From positions 1 through 23,609 of the forward strand of contig CAZVIQ010000009.1 of assembly GCA_964626795.1 (NCBI GenBank): a DNA stretch of 23,609 nt, read 5' to 3'. Of this stretch, positions 15,580 to 22,389 are shown piece by piece. The notes below the pieces were generated by a model, which ran no database searches, was not told the DNA's origin, and saw only the letters and a list, made by a program, of their open reading frames with translations. Every line of letters begins with the position of its first letter. Position 1 is the stretch's first letter. The DNA is from RGIG1840 sp964626795. Its GTDB lineage: Bacteria > Bacillota_I > Bacilli_A > RF39 > UBA660. Position numbers and translations under genes: made by a program.

Positions 15580-15608
15580 ATTATATAAAAATAACTGATA
15601 AAAATCAA
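15580..15608 (-). promoter_or_regulatory. promoter of the pilin operon
   Basis: On the minus strand TTGATT (15603-15608) and TATAAT (15580-15585) are separated by 17 bases. The -35 box overlaps the engB stop and sits within the loop and stem of the engB terminator. Confidence 0.75.
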
Positions 15609-15623
15609 TCATTTTTATCAGTT
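15586..15623 (-). terminator. engB terminator
   Basis: On the minus strand AACTGATAAAAA (15623-15612) pairs perfectly with TTTTTATCAGTT (15604-15593) around a seven-base loop, followed by ATTTTTA. The engB stop codon lies at the loop edge (15607-15605). Confidence 0.85.
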
Positions 15624-16201
15624 ACATAATTTTCTATAATTTCATATACTCTTTCTCTACCATATTTAGTAACGCTTGAATAGTTAATTACTTCATCTCC
15701 AAGTGCAATATCAAGTGTATCATTAATTAATTTATCCTGTTTAACTTTAGCACTTTTACCTACTTTATCGTATTTTGTACAGATTACTGAAACTGGAAGA
15801 TTATAATATTTTAAAAAACTATACATTAATAAATCATTATCTGTTGGTTTATGTCTATAATCTATAAGTAGAAATACATGTTTTAAATTAGGTCTACTTT
15901 TTAGATATTCTTCTACCATTAAACCAAACTTTTCTTGTTTTTTATTATTTACTGCAGCGTATCCATACCCAGGAACATCAACCAAATAGAATTCTTCATT
16001 TATTTCATAAAAATTTATAGTTTGTGTTTTACCTGGTTTAGAAGAAGTTCTTGCAAAATTTTTTCTATTTATTAGTGAATTAATAAAACTGCTTTTTCCC
16101 ACATTACTCCTACCAAGTAATAAGAATTCAGGTCTTTTATCTTCTGGATACTGACTCATTCTTACAGCAATAACAGGTTCTCTTACATCAATTATTTCCA
16201 T
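15605..16201 (-). CDS. engB: ribosome biogenesis GTPase EngB (YsxC/YihA)
   Basis: EngB is a small GTPase needed for 50S subunit assembly. The ATG at 16201 (198 residues) is chosen because AAGGAG lies seven bases upstream; a longer frame to 16240 would overlap topA and has no such site. The GTPase motifs are GRSNVGKSSF, PGKTQTINFY (G2 region), DVPGYGYA (G3) and TKYDK (G4), with SSVTKYG as G5. Length and order are typical. It follows topA by four bases and is probably co-transcribed with it from the topA promoter. Confidence 0.96.
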   Translation of the reverse strand: MEIIDVREPVIAVRMSQYPEDKRPEFLLLGRSNVGKSSFINSLINRKNFARTSSKPGKTQTINFYEINEEFYLVDVPGYGYAAVNNKKQEKFGLMVEEYLKSRPNLKHVFLLIDYRHKPTDNDLLMYSFLKYYNLPVSVICTKYDKVGKSAKVKQDKLINDTLDIALGDEVINYSSVTKYGRERVYEIIENYVTDKND

Positions 16202-16205
16202 AATA

Positions 16206-18224
16206 TTACTCCTTATCACATTCTGGACATTTAATCCCACTTTTCATTTCTACTAATAGTCCACCACATTTAGTACATATTTCACCAGTAGGCTTATACC
16301 AAAGTGCATACTGGCATTTTGGATAATTGGAACACCCATAAAATATTTTACCTTTTTTTGTTTTTCTTTCTATTATCTTACCGTTGCATTTAGGACAATC
16401 ACATATTTCCACTATTATTTTTTCTTCTTTTTTAATATATTTACATTCAGGATAGTTTCCACAGGCTTCAAATACACCGTATTTACCATGTCTTACTACC
16501 ATATCATTTCCACATAAAGGACATTTTTCACCAGTAGTTTTAGGTGCTTCTTTTTCCATTCCTTTAAATGCTTCTTGGACTAAAGGTTCAAAATCATTCC
16601 AAAATTTATCTAAAAGCTCATACCATATTCTACTTCCATTTGCTACTTTGTCTAAATCTGTTTCCATATCAGCTGTATATTTAACATTAATTATATCTTT
16701 AAAAAACTCTTGAAGTTTATCAGTAACTTCTATACCAACTTCAGTTGGAAAAAACTTCTTATCTTTAATTTCAATATACATTCTTTCTTTTAATATATCA
16801 ATAATTTTAGCGTAAGTACTAGGTCTACCTATTCCTAAAGATTCAAGTTCTTTAATAAGTCTAGCTTCAGTATATCTTGCAGGTGGTTCTGTAAAATGTT
16901 GTGATTTTTCTATTTTTTGACTTACTAGAATATTACTTTTATAACTTTTTAAATCTGGAAGAATTTTATCTTCATCAGATTCATATTGATTATATACTTT
17001 TAAATACCCATCAAAGATATATACTTGACCGGTTGCTTTAAATTTATAATCATTATTATCTAAAGTTACACTGGTTGCTAAAACTCTAGCATCACTCATA
17101 AGTGAAGCAAGTGCCCTTACGTAAATTAGACTATATAGTTTATATTCATCTGATGTTAAATGTTTTTTTATCTTATCAGGTTCTTTATTTATATTTGTAG
17201 GTCTAATCGCTTCATGTGCATCCTGAACATTATCATTTTTCTTAGATTTTTTTACATACCCTATATATTCTTTTCCATATTTACCACTTATGTATCCATA
17301 TGTTTCTTTAATAAATGTATCAGAATATCTAATTGAATCAGTTCTCATATATGTAATTAGTCCAACTGTCTCGTCACCTAAATCTATACCTTCATATAGT
17401 TTCTGAGCAATTCTCATTGTTTTAGAAGCTGTAAAGCCTAATCTATTTGATGCCATTTGTGTAAGAGTACTTGTAGTAAAAGGATATTTACTACTTTTCT
17501 TCTTTTCTTTTTCTTCAATATTTTCTATTTTAAAAGCATTAGATAGTTTTTCTATTATCTCATTTGCCTCAACTTCGTTATGTACCTTAATTTTTTTAGT
17601 TTTATACTGTTCTAGTTCTGCATCAAAGTCTTTAAATAGTGCCTTTATTGTCCAGTATTCTTCGTTTATAAAGCTCTCTATTTCTCTTTCTCTATCTACA
17701 ATTAGTTTTAAAGCTACACTTTGAACACGACCCGCACTTTTACCTTCGGTTTTTCTCTGCATTAGCTTGCTTAATCTAAATCCTATTATTCTATCAAGTA
17801 TTCTTCTGGATTCCTGAGAATGCACTAAATCTATATCAATATCTCTAGGATTTTTAAAAGCATCTTTTATAACACTTTCGGTTATTTCATTAAAGACTAC
17901 TCTTCCATAATTATTTTTTAAATTTAAAGCATCTTTTAAATGCCAACTAATTGCCTCACCTTCACGGTCAGGGTCAGTTGCTAAAATTACATAATCACTT
18001 GCCTTAATTTCTTTTTTAAGTTCAGTAATCAGTTTGCTTTTACCTTTTACTATTTTATAATCAGGTTCAAAATTATTTTCTATATTTACACCAAGGCCAA
18101 ACTTTCCACTAGTGGCTAAATCACGTATATGACCTTTACTGGATAAAACTTTATATTCTTTTCCAAGATATTTTTCAATAGTTTTACTCTTACTAGGAGA
18201 TTCCACTATAACCAAATTCTTCAT
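16206..18224 (-). CDS. topA: DNA topoisomerase I
   Basis: Type IA topoisomerase relaxes negatively supercoiled DNA by a transient 5'-phosphotyrosine break. The Toprim domain holds Glu8 in VIVESPSKSKTIEKYLG and DPDREGE (84-90). The active-site Tyr292 is in GLITYMRTDSIRYSD. The body through about residue 560 is canonical, with GRVQSVALKLIVDRE and RYTEARLIKELESLGIGRPSTYA. The C-terminus has three four-Cys zinc ribbons: CPLCGNDM...CGNYPEC, CPKCNGKI...CSNYPKC and CTKCGGLL...CPEC. The third is short and ends the protein at 672 residues. GGAGG precedes the ATG. It is the first gene of a topA-engB unit with a consensus promoter. Confidence 0.97.
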   Translation of the reverse strand: MKNLVIVESPSKSKTIEKYLGKEYKVLSSKGHIRDLATSGKFGLGVNIENNFEPDYKIVKGKSKLITELKKEIKASDYVILATDPDREGEAISWHLKDALNLKNNYGRVVFNEITESVIKDAFKNPRDIDIDLVHSQESRRILDRIIGFRLSKLMQRKTEGKSAGRVQSVALKLIVDREREIESFINEEYWTIKALFKDFDAELEQYKTKKIKVHNEVEANEIIEKLSNAFKIENIEEKEKKKSSKYPFTTSTLTQMASNRLGFTASKTMRIAQKLYEGIDLGDETVGLITYMRTDSIRYSDTFIKETYGYISGKYGKEYIGYVKKSKKNDNVQDAHEAIRPTNINKEPDKIKKHLTSDEYKLYSLIYVRALASLMSDARVLATSVTLDNNDYKFKATGQVYIFDGYLKVYNQYESDEDKILPDLKSYKSNILVSQKIEKSQHFTEPPARYTEARLIKELESLGIGRPSTYAKIIDILKERMYIEIKDKKFFPTEVGIEVTDKLQEFFKDIINVKYTADMETDLDKVANGSRIWYELLDKFWNDFEPLVQEAFKGMEKEAPKTTGEKCPLCGNDMVVRHGKYGVFEACGNYPECKYIKKEEKIIVEICDCPKCNGKIIERKTKKGKIFYGCSNYPKCQYALWYKPTGEICTKCGGLLVEMKSGIKCPECDKE

Positions 18225-18265
18225 TTTGCCTCCACTTTTATTATATATTATTTCCCCTTTAGTTA

Positions 18266-18294
18266 ATTATGAATATATTTTTTTATATTGTCAA
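18266..18294 (-). promoter_or_regulatory. topA: topA promoter
   Basis: On the minus strand TTGACA (18289-18294) and CATAAT (18266-18271) are separated by 17 bases, about 40 bases upstream of the start codon. It is the closest of three candidate promoters stacked upstream of topA. Confidence 0.8.
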
Positions 18295-18302
18295 GAGAAA
18301 TA

Positions 18303-18337
18303 AAAAGCAGATATCTTTTTTAATATGTCTACTTTTA
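18303..18337 (-). promoter_or_regulatory. terminator-like hairpin upstream of topA
   Basis: On the minus strand AAAAGTAGACATAT can pair with ATATCTGCTTTT, with one mismatch and one G-U pair, and is followed by TATTTCTC, so it resembles a weak intrinsic terminator. The downstream arm can alternatively pair with an earlier AGATATCTTT (18361-18352), giving two mutually exclusive folds. The hairpin ends just before the -35 box of the topA promoter. It could be an attenuator or the end of a small transcript; AT-rich chance pairing is also possible. Confidence 0.35.
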
Positions 18338-18365
18338 TCATATCACTTCATAAAGATATCTCTTT

Positions 18366-18393
18366 ATTATATTTTAATTAAAAATTACTTCAA
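18366..18393 (-). promoter_or_regulatory. candidate second upstream promoter in the dnaJ-topA gap
   Basis: On the minus strand TTGAAG (18388-18393) and TATAAT (18366-18371) are 16 bases apart. A transcript would begin near 18359 and run through the hairpin at 18303-18337 toward topA. The surrounding sequence is very AT-rich, so the match is less certain than those with better -35 boxes. Confidence 0.45.
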
Positions 18394-18447
18394 CAAATTT
18401 TTGTATTTATTCTTATTTCTTTTTTCATAATATTATCATCCTAAAAC

Positions 18448-18476
18448 ATTATATAAAACTTTTTAATATTTTTCAA
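18448..18476 (-). promoter_or_regulatory. candidate first upstream promoter in the dnaJ-topA gap
   Basis: On the minus strand TTGAAA (18471-18476) and TATAAT (18448-18453) are separated by exactly 17 bases, immediately after the dnaJ terminator. No gene longer than about 16 codons follows before topA, 220 bases away, so it may drive a leader or a small RNA. Confidence 0.55.
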
Positions 18477-18513
18477 ATAAAAAGAAACAGTTAAACTTCT
18501 TCTACTGTTTCTT
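18475..18513 (-). terminator. dnaJ terminator
   Basis: On the minus strand AAGAAACAGT (18513-18504) pairs perfectly with ACTGTTTCTT (18491-18482) around a twelve-base loop, followed by TTTATTT. It lies 36 bases after the dnaJ stop. Confidence 0.85.
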
Positions 18514-18549
18514 ATAAAATTTTCTTTAAGAATTTTACTGTTATACTAT

Positions 18550-19671
18550 CTATCTGTTTAATTTGTTAAATTTTTTAAATTCATCTGTATTTTCTAAATC
18601 TGTATCTGAAAGTTCTTTTATTAAATCTTTTTGAGTTCTTGAAAGTTTTGTAGGAATAATTAATTTAAGTGAGACATAAAAATCTCCATCTTTCCAAGAA
18701 TCTGTTTTAATCCCTTTACCTTTTAGTCTTAGAATATCTCCAGGCTGACTTCCTTCTTTTATTTTTAAATCAACATAACCATCAAGTGTTTTAATTTCTT
18801 TAACACATCCAAGTGTTAAGTCTGCAAAGGTAACAGGTAATTCTAAATATATATCATTTCCATCTCTTTTATAAAGTTCGTGAGATTCTACTTTAAATTC
18901 AATATATACATCTCCATTAGGACCCCCATTTAAACCTGCTTCTCCTTTTCCTGAAAGTCTGATTTGTTCTCCAGTGTTTATACCTTTAGGAATTGTAATT
19001 TCAATAGTTTTTCTGTTTTTAATTTTCCCTTTGCCATGGCATGAAGAACATGTTTCTTTATATGTAACACCTGCTCCTTCGCAGTCAGGGCAAGTTGTGC
19101 GAGACTGAAATGAACCAAGTATTGTTCTTTGTTCTTTAATAACTGCCCCTGTGCCATTACAAGTTGAACAGGTTGTTTCACCTATTCCACCTCTTCCCTC
19201 ACATTTCGAACAATTTTCAGTTATATCAAGTATTATTTCTTTTTTAGCACCATTTATTGCTTCATCAAAAGTAATAGTCATTCTATAAAGAGTATCTTCA
19301 CCTCTAGTAGCTCTAGTTGTTTTTCTTGAATTTCCACCAAATCCAAACGAACTAAAGTTTCCTGTCCCTCCAAAAAGGTCGTCAAATATGCTTGAGAAAT
19401 CAAAGTTTCCAAAATCAAAACCTCCTGTTCCTCCTGCGTATCCGTTGTTTTCAAATGCCGAATGACCGTATTGATCATATTTTGCTCTTTCATTTTTATC
19501 AGATAAAACAGCGTATGCTTCTTGAGCTTCTTTAAATTTATCAGCTGCATCTGCTTCTTTATTTACATCAGGATGATATTTTTTTGCAAGTTTACGAAAT
19601 GCACTTTTAATTTCATCCTCGTTTGAATTTTTATCAACACCTAATATTTCATAATAATCTTTTTTTGCCAC
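18550..19671 (-). CDS. dnaJ: chaperone DnaJ
   Basis: DnaJ is the Hsp40 co-chaperone that delivers substrates to DnaK and stimulates its ATPase. The J domain (about 1-70) has the invariant HPD in KKYHPDVNK and ends at ERAKYDQYGH. A Gly/Phe-rich linker follows (75-115). The zinc domain has all four CxxCxGxG repeats: CSKCEGRG, CSTCNGTG, CPDCEGAG and CSSCHGKG. The C-terminal substrate-binding domains include GEAGLNGGPNGDVYIEF and GDFYVSLKLIIPTKLS. Length (373) is normal. The start is GTG at 19671 with AGAGGTG upstream; an overlapping ATG two bases earlier is in another frame. It follows tldE by ten bases rather than directly following dnaK. Confidence 0.97.
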   Translation of the reverse strand: MAKKDYYEILGVDKNSNEDEIKSAFRKLAKKYHPDVNKEADAADKFKEAQEAYAVLSDKNERAKYDQYGHSAFENNGYAGGTGGFDFGNFDFSSIFDDLFGGTGNFSSFGFGGNSRKTTRATRGEDTLYRMTITFDEAINGAKKEIILDITENCSKCEGRGGIGETTCSTCNGTGAVIKEQRTILGSFQSRTTCPDCEGAGVTYKETCSSCHGKGKIKNRKTIEITIPKGINTGEQIRLSGKGEAGLNGGPNGDVYIEFKVESHELYKRDGNDIYLELPVTFADLTLGCVKEIKTLDGYVDLKIKEGSQPGDILRLKGKGIKTDSWKDGDFYVSLKLIIPTKLSRTQKDLIKELSDTDLENTDEFKKFNKLNR

Positions 19672-19681
19672 ATTTTCACCT

Positions 19682-20953
19682 CTATTTACTTCCTGAAATG
19701 GAAATATTATTTATAAGTAATGATGGTGCACCTCCACGTACATCATTAAATTCAAGATCATTTCCTACTTCTTTAATATTGCTAAATATTTCAAAAACAT
19801 TACTTGATAGAATAATCAATTTTAATGCTTTTGTTAATTTACCTTTTTCAATTACATATCCTTGTGCCTGAAGAGAAAATTCTCCAGTTATTTTGTTTAA
19901 TCCAGAATGTAAACCTGTAATATCATCTATAAGTAAACCGTTATTACATTCATTAATTAATTTATTAAAAGATATGTCACCTTTATCAATATATAAATTT
20001 CTTACTCCAAAACTGTTTCCAGTTGATGGAACATTATCTTTTAATGCGTTTTTATTATCATATAACTTTGTTTTAAATATTCCGTTTTTAACTATTTCTT
20101 TATAGAATGTTTTTGTTCCTTCATCATCAAATAAACTTTTGCCAACATATCTATCATTTGAAGGATCTTCTATAATAGTTATTTTATCTGAAAATATTTT
20201 ACTGTTAAATTTTTTTGTTAAACATGATAAGTTTTTATTTATATTTTCTGCATAGAAAAGTTCTGAAAACTTAATAAGTAATGAAAAAACACATTCATTT
20301 TTTAATACAATATTATATTTACCACTTTTATAAGAAACTGCTTTTATCTTGTTTTCAGCTTCTTTGATTTTTTCTATAATTTTTTTTCTGTAATTATCAA
20401 ATTCAAAAGTTTTAGATGTTTTATTAAACCAAGATGTCTGATTCTTACTCTTTTCAGTTACTATAATTTCTGATAAAAAATTATGAGTTATATATTCATC
20501 CTTAAGCACAGTACTTTCATTTGTTATAGAAATTTTATTGTGTATATAAGAATATTCAAGTTCTAGATTAGTAAGATTCTTATACTCTTTTTTTAAAGTT
20601 TCAAAACTTAGTAATTGTTCTAGTATATCTTTTTTATTAACTTTTTCTTTAAGGATTTTAATTTTAGGTAATTTTTGTTTCTTAGCAAACATATTTAAAT
20701 CTTTTGAATCAAGTGATTTAATATTTTTCTTTATTAATTTTACTATTTCTTTCTGGTCTTCTATAGATCTTGTTTTTAAAATGATTGTTTTACCTTTCGA
20801 AGTAGCTTTTATTTTATAATCTTTTGTGTTAAAAGATTCATCTTTTTTTATTTCTCCATTAAATATGTTTATGATATATCCGTTGGAAATTGTTTCTTTT
20901 ACTTCTATTTTAATGTTTTCACTTTTACACAATTTTATTAAGTCTTTTATCAT
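19682..20953 (-). CDS. tldE: TldE/PmbA-type metalloprotease subunit
   Basis: TldE (PmbA) is the non-catalytic partner of TldD in a heterodimeric zinc protease that trims unfolded peptides; in E. coli the pair matures microcin B17 and degrades CcdA. This 423-residue protein aligns with the family in its C-terminal half: DNKNALKDNVPSTGNSFGVR, ITGLHSGLNKITGEFSLQAQ with GYVIEKGKL, and KEVGNDLEFNDVRGGAPSLL. It lacks the HExxxH motif, as expected for the E subunit. The N-terminal part is Lys-rich and diverged. Its ATG shares a base with the tldD stop (TAATG), indicating coupled translation and a 1:1 complex. The assignment rests on the family motifs and pairing; confidence in the exact role here is lower. 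Confidence 0.9.
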   Translation of the reverse strand: MIKDLIKLCKSENIKIEVKETISNGYIINIFNGEIKKDESFNTKDYKIKATSKGKTIILKTRSIEDQKEIVKLIKKNIKSLDSKDLNMFAKKQKLPKIKILKEKVNKKDILEQLLSFETLKKEYKNLTNLELEYSYIHNKISITNESTVLKDEYITHNFLSEIIVTEKSKNQTSWFNKTSKTFEFDNYRKKIIEKIKEAENKIKAVSYKSGKYNIVLKNECVFSLLIKFSELFYAENINKNLSCLTKKFNSKIFSDKITIIEDPSNDRYVGKSLFDDEGTKTFYKEIVKNGIFKTKLYDNKNALKDNVPSTGNSFGVRNLYIDKGDISFNKLINECNNGLLIDDITGLHSGLNKITGEFSLQAQGYVIEKGKLTKALKLIILSSNVFEIFSNIKEVGNDLEFNDVRGGAPSLLINNISISGSK

Positions 20954-22329
20954 TATTTATCACCACCTACTAAAATATTTGATACTTTTATAGTTGGCTG
21001 CCCAATATATACGGGAACATTGCCACTTTCACTTCCACACATTCCAGGTCCATACTCTAGATTATCGCTTACCATCTCTACATTTTGTAGTATATCTAAT
21101 GTATTACCAATTAATGAAACAGATTTTACAATATTTCCTATTTTACCATCTTCTATAATATACGCTTCATCAACTGCAAAGTTGAAGTCTCCTGTCACAG
21201 GATCAACACTTCCTCCACCCATTTTTTTAGCGTATAGTCCATATTTTATACTTTTTAACATGTCTTCGAATTTATCAGTTCCAGGCATCAAAAATGTATT
21301 ATTCATTCTTGAAGTCGGAAGAAACGTATAATCTTCTCTTCTTCCAGATCCTGTTACTGGCATATTCATTCTGATACTTCCAATTATATCTATCAGATAA
21401 TTTTTAAGAATACCATTTTCTATAAGAATATTTCTTTGTGTTTTATTACCTTCATCATCTATAACAGTACTTCCCCATCCTGAAGGAATTGTTCCGTCAT
21501 CTACTATTGTAACTTTATCAGAAGCAATCTTTTCTCCAAGTTTTCCTGATAAAACAGAAATATTTTTTGATACAGTTGTTGCTTCCATTGCATGGCCGCA
21601 TGCTTCGTGAAATATAACTGCTCCAAAACCAGATTCTATTATTACAGGCATATTTCCACCTTTTATAGAAACAGCATTAAGTTTTTTAATTACTGACTCT
21701 GCAATAGAACTAGATATTCTCTCAATATCCAGATTATCAAGTAATTCATATCCTCCGGTTATGCCAAAACTCTCATAACTTTTTGCAGTTTTTTCATTCT
21801 CTTTAGCCACTGCTATAACACTTATTCTTGTATAATTTCTATTTTCAGTAATATATTTTCCTTGACTGTTAGCTATAATTATATCATTTGAACTTTCTAA
21901 TAATAAAACTTGTACCTGTAATATTCTACTGTCAAATTCTCTAATAAGTTTATCAAATTTTGACATAATTTTTTTCTTTTTCTTATCACTAAATTTTTTA
22001 TGAGGAATAATTGGTTTGTTTGATTCAATTTTTTCTAATTTAAGTACAGTTTTCTTTTTTTTATTAACTTTTTTGTAGTTTGATTTTAAATCTTTTAATA
22101 ATTTTGTTATAGCGCCTTCTTCAAAGTTATTTGAATAGGCATATTTTTGACTGTCTCCTAAAATAGTTCTAATTCCTATACCTTCATCCATAATAGAAGA
22201 TATGTTATTCATTTCAGAATTCTCATAACTATATAAAGTATTTATTCCCTTTTTATAAAATACATCTATTAGATCAACTTTATAATCTTTAAATTCATTT
22301 ATAATTTGTTCCAGTCTGTTTTTATTCAT
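20953..22329 (-). CDS. tldD: TldD-type zinc metalloprotease subunit
   Basis: TldD is the catalytic subunit of the TldD/TldE protease. The zinc motif HEACGH is at 241-246, preceded by GGNMPVIIESGFGAVIF. Other family signatures are DDEGNKTQRNILIENGILKN, GSGRREDYTFLPTSRMNNTF, GGGSVDPVTGDFNFAVDEAY and YGPGMCGSESGNVPVYIGQP, the last with the conserved Cys near the active site. Length (458) is typical. A GGAGGAAT ribosome binding site directly precedes the ATG, and the dnaK terminator hairpin sits 16 bases upstream of the start. No separate promoter is visible between dnaK and tldD, so expression may depend on readthrough. The natural substrate in this organism is unknown. Confidence 0.95.
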   Translation of the reverse strand: MNKNRLEQIINEFKDYKVDLIDVFYKKGINTLYSYENSEMNNISSIMDEGIGIRTILGDSQKYAYSNNFEEGAITKLLKDLKSNYKKVNKKKKTVLKLEKIESNKPIIPHKKFSDKKKKKIMSKFDKLIREFDSRILQVQVLLLESSNDIIIANSQGKYITENRNYTRISVIAVAKENEKTAKSYESFGITGGYELLDNLDIERISSSIAESVIKKLNAVSIKGGNMPVIIESGFGAVIFHEACGHAMEATTVSKNISVLSGKLGEKIASDKVTIVDDGTIPSGWGSTVIDDEGNKTQRNILIENGILKNYLIDIIGSIRMNMPVTGSGRREDYTFLPTSRMNNTFLMPGTDKFEDMLKSIKYGLYAKKMGGGSVDPVTGDFNFAVDEAYIIEDGKIGNIVKSVSLIGNTLDILQNVEMVSDNLEYGPGMCGSESGNVPVYIGQPTIKVSNILVGGDK

Positions 22330-22339
22330 ATTCCTCCTA

Positions 22340-22379
22340 AAAAATTATATATAAGGGCTAAAAACAGCCCTTATATATA
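22340..22379 (-). terminator. dnaK terminator / possible readthrough element before tldD
   Basis: On the minus strand TATATATAAGGGCT (22379-22366) pairs perfectly with AGCCCTTATATATA (22359-22346) around a six-base loop, followed by ATTTTTT. It is a strong intrinsic terminator lying between dnaK and tldD. Confidence 0.9.
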
Positions 22380-22389
22380 TTAAATATCA

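Noticed and set aside
18296..18341. Sixteen-codon frame (MIKVDILKKISAFYFS) as a toxin or signalling peptide
   Set aside because: It is too short to judge, overlaps the hairpin and ends on the topA -35 box; retained only as part of the leader-region finding.
19278..19550. Overlapping frames inside dnaJ (also 18978-19181)
   Set aside because: They lie in a different frame of the same strand under the Gly- and Cys-rich DnaJ region and have low-complexity, unfamily-like products; DnaJ is certain there.
19669..19673. ATG two bases before the dnaJ GTG
   Set aside because: It is in another frame (M-W-Q-K-K) and does not lead into the J domain; the GTG gives the canonical MAKKDYYEILGV start.
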